Of a stretch of 9,847 nucleotides of DNA, positions 1 to 5,142 are shown piece after piece. How positions within the stretch are numbered: the first letter of the stretch is position 1; every line of letters begins with the position of its first letter. This DNA is from RUG472 sp045224495 (GTDB lineage Bacteria > Bacillota > Clostridia > Christensenellales > CAG-138). The notes under the pieces were generated by a model that did no database searches, was not told the DNA's origin, and was given only the letters and a program-made list of their open reading frames with translations. The stretch lies in the NCBI GenBank assembly GCA_045224495.1, contig JBGVAK010000026.1, forward strand, positions 1 to 9,847, written 5' to 3'. The translations under genes were made by a program, and so were the position numbers.

Positions 1-597
1 AACGTGCGCACCTTCTGCATGAACCCCAACGGCATCGTGGTCACGGAGAACACCAACGGCATCGTCACCGTCAACGGCCACAGCTACGAACGGGAGGACA
101 TGCACACGGAGAATACCAACTTTGCGCTGCTGGTCAGCAAGCACTTCACGGAGCCCTTCAACGACAGCAACCTCTACGGCGAGAGCATCGCCCGGCTCAG
201 CAACATGCTGGCGGGCGGCGTCATGGTCCAGCGGTTCGGGGACCTGGTCCGGGGGCGGCGCAGCACCGTGAAGCGGATCGAAAAGGGCCTGGTGACCCCC
301 ACGTTAGCCGCAACGCCCGGGGACCTTTCACTGGTGCTGCCAAAACGCATATTGGACGGGATCATCGAGATGATCTACGCTCTCGACAAGATCGCTCCGG
401 GCACCGCCAACGACGATACCCTTCTGTACGGCGTGGAGGTTAAGTTCTACAACATGGAGGTTTCCCTGGACGAGAACCTCATGACCCGCTACCCGGGCCT
501 CTACATCATCGGCGACGGCAGCGGCATCACTCACTCCCTGTCCCACGCCTCCGCCTCCGGCGTCTTCGTGGCGCGGCGGATCGCGGAAGGGCTGTAA
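1..597 (+). CDS. FAD-dependent dehydrogenase (COG2509-like), C-terminal part
   Basis: The reading frame is open from the first base, so this is the last 198 residues of a longer protein (family members are usually around 450-550 residues). The visible part begins with an R-T-F-C-M-N-P-N-G segment, the counterpart of the R-S-F-C-M-C-P-G-G segment in COG2509-type NAD(FAD)-utilizing dehydrogenases. It ends with Y-P-G-L-Y-I-I-G-D-G-S-G, the C-terminal FAD-contacting strand and Gly-rich turn typical of these flavoproteins, followed by a helix (S-H-A-S-A-S-G-V) that closes the FAD site. The family is thought to be a cytosolic oxidoreductase; its substrate is not established. The GTG at position 4 is an internal codon, not a start. 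Codon use is GC-rich, like most of the window. No strong terminator follows. Family recognition is by motif memory only, so the exact subfamily is uncertain. Confidence 0.82.
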   Translation, partial: NVRTFCMNPNGIVVTENTNGIVTVNGHSYEREDMHTENTNFALLVSKHFTEPFNDSNLYGESIARLSNMLAGGVMVQRFGDLVRGRRSTVKRIEKGLVTPTLAATPGDLSLVLPKRILDGIIEMIYALDKIAPGTANDDTLLYGVEVKFYNMEVSLDENLMTRYPGLYIIGDGSGITHSLSHASASGVFVARRIAEGL

Positions 598-617
598 GGG
601 ATATTGGCTTTCTTAAT

Positions 618-669
618 GCGACTTTTTCTCTTTGTTCAAAGGAGAAAAAGTCGCCCAAAACGAGAAACT
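618..669. repeat. Palindromic intergenic repeat, family A, copy 1
   Basis: Perfect 13-bp arms (618-630 and 642-654) enclose an 11-nt centre. A tail at 657-668 matches 11 of 12 bases with the tail of a second copy at 6004-6055, at the same 2-nt distance from the arm. Two stem base pairs differ between the copies and both partners change together. No T-run follows, so it is not a standard intrinsic terminator, although it lies 20 bp after a stop codon. It is best described as a small dispersed palindromic (REP/MITE-like) element. Confidence 0.7.
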
Positions 670-674
670 CATTT

Positions 675-710
675 GGGATAACAGGGGTCGCTACAGGGTG
701 ATCCCTTTTT
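675..710 (+). terminator. Weak terminator-like hairpin
   Basis: A 5-bp inverted repeat (GGGAT at 675-679, ATCCC at 701-705) is followed directly by five T residues. The long 21-nt loop and short stem make this weak. It could end the upstream dehydrogenase transcript. Confidence 0.25.
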
Positions 711-721
711 GCGTGTCTTGC

Positions 722-750
722 TTGTCTTTCTGATATATATCTGGTATACT
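722..750 (+). promoter_or_regulatory. Sigma-A promoter with extended -10
   Basis: TTGTCT at 722-727 and TATACT at 745-750 are separated by exactly 17 bp, and a TG-N extended -10 lies at 742-744. The predicted start is near 757, leaving a leader of about 210 nt before the gene at 971. This is the only good promoter seen ahead of that gene. Confidence 0.6.
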
Positions 751-756
751 GTTTTT

Positions 757-970
757 GCTACGAGACTGTATCAAAGCCTATAGAGAAAACGTGCGTTGCC
801 TATGGGCAAAAACGCGCACTCTTTTATACGTGCTTTCCTTAAGGGGTTAACATGTGTTTTGTAGCAGAAATGAAGTTATTGTACTTGCTGGTTTGTCTTT
901 TTCAATTCTTATGATGATTTATTACAATTAAAATGCAAAATCAAACCATTTAGGGAAGGAGCGATTCATT
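757..970 (+). promoter_or_regulatory. Long 5' leader of the AT-rich gene with attenuator-like hairpin
   Basis: The stretch between the predicted transcription start and the ATG at 971 has no convincing gene. Two stacked 5-bp helices (791-795 with 815-819, and 796-800 with 805-809) form a hairpin at 791-819, with a 4-nt apical loop and a 5-nt bulge. It is followed by a short CTTTT run at 821-825, so it could act as a partial terminator or attenuator. No known riboswitch class was recognised. The rest (826-950) is AT-rich and featureless to the eye. A ribosome binding site, GGGAAGGAG, lies at 953-961. Confidence 0.35.
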
Positions 971-1822
971 ATGAAAAAAGCGAGATTGATAAGTTTCCTG
1001 TTGGTCAGCATCTTGTTTATGGCAATGATAATGGGAAGTGGACAAGCGTCACAAACAAAGGAAACAACAAATGCGAATGTCTCTATTGAGAAAGCAGTAT
1101 TGCTTGATCAAAATGGAATTAAAATCACTGCAAAAGAGATAGACACGAAGGGATGGTTGGGCCCAGAAGTGAAAATGCTGTTTGAAAACAACAGTGATAA
1201 AGCAGTTACGATACAAGTCCGCGACACTTCTGTGAATGGATATATGATCGACCCAATGATGTCTGTCAACGTTGCGCCAGGGAAAAAAGCAAATGACTCA
1301 ATGACATTTTCCAACTCCGATTTTGAGCTTGCAGGAATTGAGATCATTGCAGACATTGAATTTCGCTTCCATGTTTTTGATTCTGAGACCTGGAACAACT
1401 TGTTCGATAGTGAGCTCGTTAGAATAGAAACCAGCGCAGTAAAGGATTATGTATATTCCTTCGACAACTCCGGGGAAATGGTTTTCAACAATGATGGTTT
1501 TGAAATAGTTATAAAAGGCTTAGCCGAAGAAGATTCCTGGCTCGGAAAAGATCTTGTTGTGTATATTTGCAACGAAAGCAATAAAAAAATCACTGTTCAA
1601 GCAAAGGATGTTTCTGTCAACGGCTTTATGATAGACCCTATTTTTTCGTGTGACGTTGTTTGCGGAAAGCACGCCGTTGATACGATCACTTTTATGAGCA
1701 GTGATTTGGAAGCGAACGATATTACAAGAATAGAAAGCGTCGAACTGTCATTCCAAATTATAGATGGTGATAATTGGAACACTATTGAGAACACCCCTGC
1801 CGTGACTTTAAACTTTAACTAA
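971..1822 (+). CDS. Exported protein with two tandem copies of one beta-rich domain; function unknown
   Basis: A 283-residue protein with an N-terminal signal peptide (M-K-K-A-R, then a hydrophobic core at about 7-22). Likely signal peptidase I cleavage is near G-Q-A at 24-26; no lipobox is seen. The rest is an internal duplication offset by 128 residues: repeat 1 at about 44-152 and repeat 2 at about 171-280. Each carries W-L-G (62-64 and 190-192), N-N/E-S followed by a V/I-Q-(V/A)-(R/K)-D strand, and S-V-N-G-(Y/F)-M-I-D-P (87-95 and 215-223). The alternating hydrophobic pattern suggests immunoglobulin-like beta sandwiches. I remember similar domains in exported proteins of Clostridia, but no function is established. 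The start is supported by the ribosome binding site at 953-961. Codons are strikingly AT-rich compared with both neighbours, suggesting foreign origin or a different selective history. No terminator follows the stop. Confidence 0.8.
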   Translation: MKKARLISFLLVSILFMAMIMGSGQASQTKETTNANVSIEKAVLLDQNGIKITAKEIDTKGWLGPEVKMLFENNSDKAVTIQVRDTSVNGYMIDPMMSVNVAPGKKANDSMTFSNSDFELAGIEIIADIEFRFHVFDSETWNNLFDSELVRIETSAVKDYVYSFDNSGEMVFNNDGFEIVIKGLAEEDSWLGKDLVVYICNESNKKITVQAKDVSVNGFMIDPIFSCDVVCGKHAVDTITFMSSDLEANDITRIESVELSFQIIDGDNWNTIENTPAVTLNFN

Positions 1823-1842
1823 TATGTTCAATTAACCGTGCT

Positions 1843-1948
1843 GGGAACAGGTTCACTTGAATCTGTCCCCGTTTTTATGTATACTGAATCTGTCCCGCTT
1901 CGAAGGCACGGCAGCGGACGTGCGTGGGTGAGGGAACAGCGGGACAGA
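1843..1948. repeat. Nested inverted repeats, REP-like or remnant of a mobile element
   Basis: An imperfect palindrome lies at 1843-1869: ACAGGTTCA and TGAATCTGT around a 2-nt centre, with GGG and CCC outside. The string TGAATCTGTCCC occurs twice (1858-1869 and 1885-1896). A 10-bp inverted repeat, TCTGTCCCGC at 1889-1898 and GCGGGACAGA at 1939-1948, encloses about 40 bp. Repeats of GGGACAG type with inverted halves resemble the REP sequences mobilised by IS200-like (RAYT) transposases. No transposase gene is present here, so that link is inference. The block separates the AT-rich gene from the galactanase gene. Confidence 0.5.
1857..1885 (+). promoter_or_regulatory. Candidate sigma-A promoter for the galactanase gene
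   Basis: TTGAAT at 1857-1862 and TATACT at 1880-1885 are separated by 17 bp, inside the inverted-repeat block. It is the best promoter-like pair between 1823 and 2067 and would give a leader of about 175 nt carrying the palindrome at 2006-2031. It overlaps a repeat, so the match may be fortuitous. Confidence 0.35.
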
Positions 1949-1985
1949 GGGAGCGGATACAACTGTCGCCGACGGAAGGATATCC

Positions 1986-2048
1986 CCTTCTTAAAGTTCT
2001 TTTGTGCCGCTTTTCTTACAAGAAAAGCGGCAAGCTTCCATTCATTCC
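1986..2048. repeat. Palindromic intergenic repeat, family B, copy 1
   Basis: Perfect 12-bp arms (2006-2017 and 2020-2031) surround a 2-nt centre. The flanks, CCTTCTTAAAGTTCTTTT on the left and AAGCTTCCATTCATTCC on the right, are shared with copy 2 at 6093-6155 apart from scattered substitutions and a one-base gap on each side. One stem pair is C-G here and A-T in the other copy. The element ends 5 bp before the AAGGAG ribosome binding site of the galactanase gene, so its stem would form in that mRNA leader. Confidence 0.7.
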
Positions 2049-2066
2049 CCAAAAAGGAGCATTCGT

Positions 2067-3992
2067 ATGAAACGCATGATCGCCGTCGCCCTCGCCCTGG
2101 CCCTGCTGCTGGGCGGCGTGAGGGGGGTGACCGCCATGGAGATGGAGCCGGTGATCTCCGACACCCTGTACGTGCAGCAGGTTACGGGGATGGGGGAGGA
2201 CTTCATCCTGGGGGCGGACGTAAGCAGCCTCCTTGCTGAGGAAGCCAGCGGGGTCGTATATCGGGACTTCGACGGTCGACCCCAGGACATGCTCAAAGTG
2301 CTGGCCGACAACGGCGTCAACTATGTCCGCGTCCGGGTCTGGGTGGACCCCTTCGACAAGGACGGCCACGGCTACGGCGGCGGCAACTGCACGGCGGCCA
2401 CGGCGGCTGAGATCGGCGTGCGGGCGGCGAAATACGGCCTGAAGCTGTTGGTGGACTTCCACTACTCCGACTTCTGGGCCGACCCGAGCAAGCAGATGGT
2501 CCCCAAGGCCTGGGCGGGCCTCAACGTGCAGGCGAAGGCGGAACGGATCAAGGCCTATACCGCCGAAAGCCTGCAGCTCATCCGGGACGCCGGGGCGGAC
2601 GTGGGCATGGTCCAGATCGGCAACGAGACCAACAACGGCATCTGCGGCGAGTCCGATTTCGACGATATGGCGGTCCTGTATCAGGCGGGCGCCCAGGCGG
2701 TCCGGGATTTCGATCCCGGCATACTGATCGTCATCCACTACTCGGAGCCATCGCTCGGGCATGCCGACGTGGCCGAAGATCTGATCCAAAGCGGCGTGGA
2801 CTACGACGTGTTCGCCACCTCCTATTATCCCTTCTGGCACGGCACGCTGGAGGATCTGCGGGAATCGCTGGCTGCTGTGGCGGAACGGACCGGCAAGCGG
2901 GTCATGGTGGCCGAGACCCAGTGGATCTACACGGACGCCGACGGGGACGGCTCCGGCAACAGCGCCGGCCCCGGCAGCGGCTATGAATCCATCTACCCCT
3001 TCACCGTCCAGGGCCAGAGCCGGGAGATCCGGGACGTGGCGGCCACGGTGGCCTCCGTCGACAAGGGCATCGGCGTCTTCTACTGGGAGGCGGGCTGGAT
3101 CCCCGTGCCCGGCGAAGACTGGGTGGAGCGCAGCGCCAAGTGGGAGCGGTTCGGCAGCGGGTGGGCCGCCAGCTACGCCGGGGAGTACGACCCCAACGAC
3201 GCGGGCCGATACTACGGCGGCAGCGCCTGCGACAACATGGCCCTGTTCGACTTTGCGGGGAACCCGCTGGAATCCCTGAAGACCTTCGCCCTGCTGAGGA
3301 CCGGCAACTACGTACCGCCCGTGGCGGATGCTTTGGACGCCGTCTCCGTGACCTTGGGGGTGGGCGAGAGCGTCGCCCTGCCTGACACCGTGCCGGTCGT
3401 TTTCACCGACGGCTCTCAGGACCAACGGGAGGTGGTCTGGAACGACGATGAGATCCAGGCGGTGAGCACGAAAACGCCCGGCAAGTTCGTCGTCCACGGC
3501 CGGGCCGAGGGGTTCGAAGCGCTATGCTATGTGGACGTGGCGGAGAACAACTATCTGATCAACGGCAGTTTTGAGGAGGAAGACCGGTCCATGTGGACCA
3601 TCACGGCCATCGCTTCCGGCGACCAGGCGGACTTCCAGGTGAAATCCGCCGATGCCTTCTCCGGCGAAGTCTCCCTGCACTTTTGGAACGGGGCGGCGGT
3701 AGGATTTACCTGCGAGCAGACCGTCACGGACCTGCCGGACGGCGCCTGGCGTGTCAGCGTCCAGGGTCAGGGCGGCGACGTGGACAACGACGCGGACATC
3801 CATCTTTATTTGATCTCGGACGGCCATACCTACACCGCTCCCATGACCCTCCGGGGCTGGGCCGATTGGCAGGAAGCGGTATTAGAGCATATCCCCTGCG
3901 CCTCTGGCACCCTGGCCGTGGGCGTATACGTCCGCTGCCAAGGAGGCGGCTGGGGCACCTTCGACGACTTTTTACTCAATCCTGAACAGTAA
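2067..3992 (+). CDS. Secreted GH53 endo-beta-1,4-galactanase with Ig-like and carbohydrate-binding-like domains
   Basis: A 641-residue secreted enzyme predicted to cut beta-1,4-galactan side chains of pectin outside the cell. The signal peptide (M-K-R-M, hydrophobic core to about 19) is likely cut after V-T-A at 21-23. The GH53 barrel spans about 46-412: G-A-D-V-S at 49-53, Y-V-R-V-R-V-W at 86-92, D-F-H-Y-S-D-F-W at 130-137. The probable acid/base is E187 in Q-I-G-N-E-T-N-N-G and the nucleophile E283 in V-A-E-T-Q-W. The Asp/Gly-rich loop at 290-298 resembles the family's calcium site. About 421-492 looks like a bacterial Ig-like domain. About 496-639 (N-G-S-F-E at start, F-D-D-F near the end) is a jelly-roll carbohydrate-binding module, possibly CBM61, known with GH53. 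The start is set by AAGGAG at 2054-2059, 7 nt before the ATG; an upstream in-frame ATG at 2004 would translate through the palindrome and bury the signal peptide. No anchor is seen. Confidence 0.93.
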   Translation: MKRMIAVALALALLLGGVRGVTAMEMEPVISDTLYVQQVTGMGEDFILGADVSSLLAEEASGVVYRDFDGRPQDMLKVLADNGVNYVRVRVWVDPFDKDGHGYGGGNCTAATAAEIGVRAAKYGLKLLVDFHYSDFWADPSKQMVPKAWAGLNVQAKAERIKAYTAESLQLIRDAGADVGMVQIGNETNNGICGESDFDDMAVLYQAGAQAVRDFDPGILIVIHYSEPSLGHADVAEDLIQSGVDYDVFATSYYPFWHGTLEDLRESLAAVAERTGKRVMVAETQWIYTDADGDGSGNSAGPGSGYESIYPFTVQGQSREIRDVAATVASVDKGIGVFYWEAGWIPVPGEDWVERSAKWERFGSGWAASYAGEYDPNDAGRYYGGSACDNMALFDFAGNPLESLKTFALLRTGNYVPPVADALDAVSVTLGVGESVALPDTVPVVFTDGSQDQREVVWNDDEIQAVSTKTPGKFVVHGRAEGFEALCYVDVAENNYLINGSFEEEDRSMWTITAIASGDQADFQVKSADAFSGEVSLHFWNGAAVGFTCEQTVTDLPDGAWRVSVQGQGGDVDNDADIHLYLISDGHTYTAPMTLRGWADWQEAVLEHIPCASGTLAVGVYVRCQGGGWGTFDDFLLNPEQ

Positions 3993-3998
3993 AGCTGA

Positions 3999-4027
3999 CG
4001 GGAGGGGCCAAACCCCTCCCGTTTTTT
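3999..4027 (+). terminator. Intrinsic terminator of the galactanase gene
   Basis: Perfect 9-bp stem CGGGAGGGG (3999-4007) with CCCCTCCCG (4013-4021), 5-nt loop, followed by six T residues. It lies 6 bp after the stop codon and isolates the galactanase unit from the padR promoter. Confidence 0.95.
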
Positions 4028-4053
4028 CATGTATCGTCAGGCAAAAATACCTC

Positions 4054-4082
4054 TTGACATATTATACTATGCGTAGTATAGT
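4054..4082 (+). promoter_or_regulatory. Sigma-A promoter of the padR operon
   Basis: Consensus TTGACA at 4054-4059, 17-bp spacer, TATAGT at 4077-4082. This is the strongest promoter match in the window. Transcription should start near 4089, just ahead of the padR ribosome binding site (AAGGGAGG, 4091-4098), so the leader is very short. Confidence 0.88.
4063..4080. promoter_or_regulatory. Probable PadR operator (autoregulation)
   Basis: Perfect 7-bp dyad TATACTA (4063-4069) and TAGTATA (4074-4080) around a 4-nt centre. It fills the promoter spacer and runs into the -10 hexamer, so a bound dimer would block RNA polymerase. Several PadR-family repressors are known to bind similar ATACTAT-type dyads at their own promoters. 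That the downstream PadR binds here is inference. Confidence 0.75.
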
Positions 4083-4108
4083 ATCACGCGAAGGGAGGCA
4101 TGAGACCT

Positions 4109-4423
4109 ATGGATGTACAGATGAAGCGCGGGCTGCTGGACGTGTGCGTCCTGGCCGCCATCCAGAGCGAGGATTCCTACGGGTACCAGATCATCAAGGA
4201 CATTCGCCCGTACGTGGATATCTCCGAATCCACCCTCTACCCCATTTTGCGGCGGCTGGAGGAGGGGCGGCTGCTGACGGTCCGCTCCGTGGAGCATAAT
4301 GGACGGCTGAGAAAGTACTATCACATCACCGACGCCGGCAAGGCGCGGATCGATGATTTCAAACGGGATTGGCCGGAGATGGAGAAAATCTACCGGTTCA
4401 TCACAAAGGGAGGGCAAGTGTGA
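4109..4423 (+). CDS. PadR-family transcriptional regulator
   Basis: A 104-residue cytosolic winged-helix repressor of the short PadR type. The N-terminal M-D-V-Q-M-K-R-G-L-L-D-V-C-V-L helix, then D-S-Y-G-Y-Q-I-I-K, the recognition-helix region I-S-E-S-T-L-Y-P-I-L-R-R-L-E and the wing N-G-R-L-R-K-Y-Y-H-I-T all match the family closely. The C-terminal helix (about 82-100) is the expected dimerisation segment. ATG 4109 is preferred over the in-frame ATG at 4100 because the ribosome binding site at 4091-4098 leaves only 1 nt before 4100 but 10 nt before 4109, and family proteins begin at this point. It heads an operon with DUF1700 and DUF4097 proteins, a combination common in Firmicutes, and probably represses that operon through the dyad at 4063-4080. 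The inducing signal is unknown; PadR proteins often respond to small phenolic or lipophilic compounds. Confidence 0.93.
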   Translation: MDVQMKRGLLDVCVLAAIQSEDSYGYQIIKDIRPYVDISESTLYPILRRLEEGRLLTVRSVEHNGRLRKYYHITDAGKARIDDFKRDWPEMEKIYRFITKGGQV

Positions 4424-4443
4424 AAAACGGTGGTTTTTCACAC
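4418..4443 (+). promoter_or_regulatory. Stem-loop overlapping the padR stop codon
   Basis: Perfect 11-bp arms (GTGTGAAAAAC at 4418-4428 and GTTTTTCACAC at 4433-4443) with a GGTG loop. The left arm contains the TGA stop of padR. No T-run follows, so it is not a classic terminator. It may set transcript stability or lower expression of the downstream genes relative to padR; that role is inference. Confidence 0.6.
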
Positions 4444-4445
4444 CT

Positions 4446-4510
4446 GTAGTTTGTGCCTTTGCTGCGGATCGGCGCAGCAATTTCGCAAGCGAAACCGGCA
4501 AAACGACTAC
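4446..4510 (+). ncRNA. Structured intergenic RNA element, predicted three-way junction
   Basis: An outer stem pairs 4446-4457 with 4497-4510 (5 bp, a 2-nt bulge, then 7 positions with one mismatch). Inside it sit two perfect hairpins: TTGCTGCG/CGCAGCAA (4459-4466 with 4473-4480, 6-nt loop) and TTTCGC/GCGAAA (4481-4486 with 4489-4494). The junction leaves almost no unpaired bases. The element ends 1 nt before the AAAGGA ribosome binding site of the DUF1700 gene. It could be a regulatory RNA, a processing site or a structured repeat; no known class was recognised. Confidence 0.5.
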
Positions 4511-4527
4511 GAAAGGAATGGAAATAT

Positions 4528-5136
4528 ATGAGCAGGGATGCATTTATCGGGGAGCTGCGCCATCGGATGGCGGGTTTGCCCCAGGAGGCTGTGGAGCGCA
4601 CGGTGGAGTACTATAGCGAGCTCATCGCCGACTCCATGGAGGACGGCGTCAGCGAGGAGGAGGCCGTATCGCGTCTTGGGTCCATCGACGAGATCGTGGC
4701 GGACGTGGTGAAGGAGACGCCCCTCACGCAGATCGTCCAGACCAGGGTCCAGGAGGGCAAGAAGAAGGGGATCTCCGGCTGGGTGATCCTGCTGCTTATC
4801 CTGGGCGCGCCGGTATGGCTGCCGCTTTTGATCGCAGTGCTGGCGGTGCTGTTCGCCCTGTTCGTGGCCCTGTGGGCGGTGGTCATCGCCCTGTGGGCGG
4901 CGGTGGGCGCCATCATCCTGACCGGCATCGCAGCCATCGTGGTGGGCGTCATCGAGCTTATCCGGGTGCACCTTCCCCAGGGCCTGGTGCTGCTGGGCGG
5001 CGGGCTTGCCTGCCTGGGCCTGTGCGCGCTGCTGTTTTTGCTGATGAAGCTTATCACCGTGGGCGCGGCGAAGCTGTGCAAATGGCTTTGGATAGGTATT
5101 AAATCACTGTTTGTGGGAAAGAAGAGCAAGGAGTAA
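4528..5136 (+). CDS. DUF1700-type membrane protein
   Basis: A 202-residue integral membrane protein. The N-terminal 75 or so residues form a soluble helical domain typical of DUF1700/HAAS proteins (M-S-R-D-A-F-I-G-E-L, then E-A-V-E-R-T-V-E-Y-Y-S-E-L-I-A-D, then E-E-A-V-S-R-L-G-S-I-D-E-I). A basic segment (K-K-K-G, 78-81) precedes a long, almost uninterrupted hydrophobic stretch at about 84-145, probably two or more membrane helices, another hydrophobic segment at about 152-176, and a basic tail. The family nearly always follows a padR-like gene, as here. Its N-terminal domain has been proposed to be a signalling adaptor, but the biochemical role is unknown. The start at 4528 follows AAAGGA (4512-4517) and fits the family; the frame is open upstream to 4453, but that extension would encode the RNA-structure region. 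The stop overlaps the next gene's ribosome binding site (AAGGAG, 5128-5133), indicating tight co-transcription. Confidence 0.9.
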   Translation: MSRDAFIGELRHRMAGLPQEAVERTVEYYSELIADSMEDGVSEEEAVSRLGSIDEIVADVVKETPLTQIVQTRVQEGKKKGISGWVILLLILGAPVWLPLLIAVLAVLFALFVALWAVVIALWAAVGAIILTGIAAIVVGVIELIRVHLPQGLVLLGGGLACLGLCALLFLLMKLITVGAAKLCKWLWIGIKSLFVGKKSKE

Positions 5137-5142
5137 GGGACT

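Noticed and set aside
618..654. Intrinsic terminator for the dehydrogenase gene
   Set aside because: The stem is strong, but no T-run follows on either side and the same element recurs elsewhere, so it is listed as a repeat.
2004..2066. Upstream in-frame ATG for the galactanase
   Set aside because: It would translate the palindromic repeat and add 21 residues before a clear signal peptide; the AAGGAG at 2054-2059 supports ATG 2067.
1838..2239. 133-codon open frame overlapping the galactanase start
   Set aside because: It runs through the inverted-repeat block, ends inside the GH53 gene in another frame and encodes an Arg/Gly-rich product without features.
2016..3497. 493-codon open frame on the minus strand
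   Set aside because: Antisense to the GH53 gene; the product is His/Val/Gly/Asp-rich with no recognisable domain and no ribosome binding site.
4100..4108. Upstream ATG for padR
   Set aside because: It is only 1 nt from the ribosome binding site; ATG 4109 has workable spacing and matches the family N-terminus.
4453..4527. N-terminal extension of the DUF1700 frame
   Set aside because: The 25 extra codons fall on the structured RNA element and do not resemble the family; AAAGGA at 4512-4517 supports ATG 4528.
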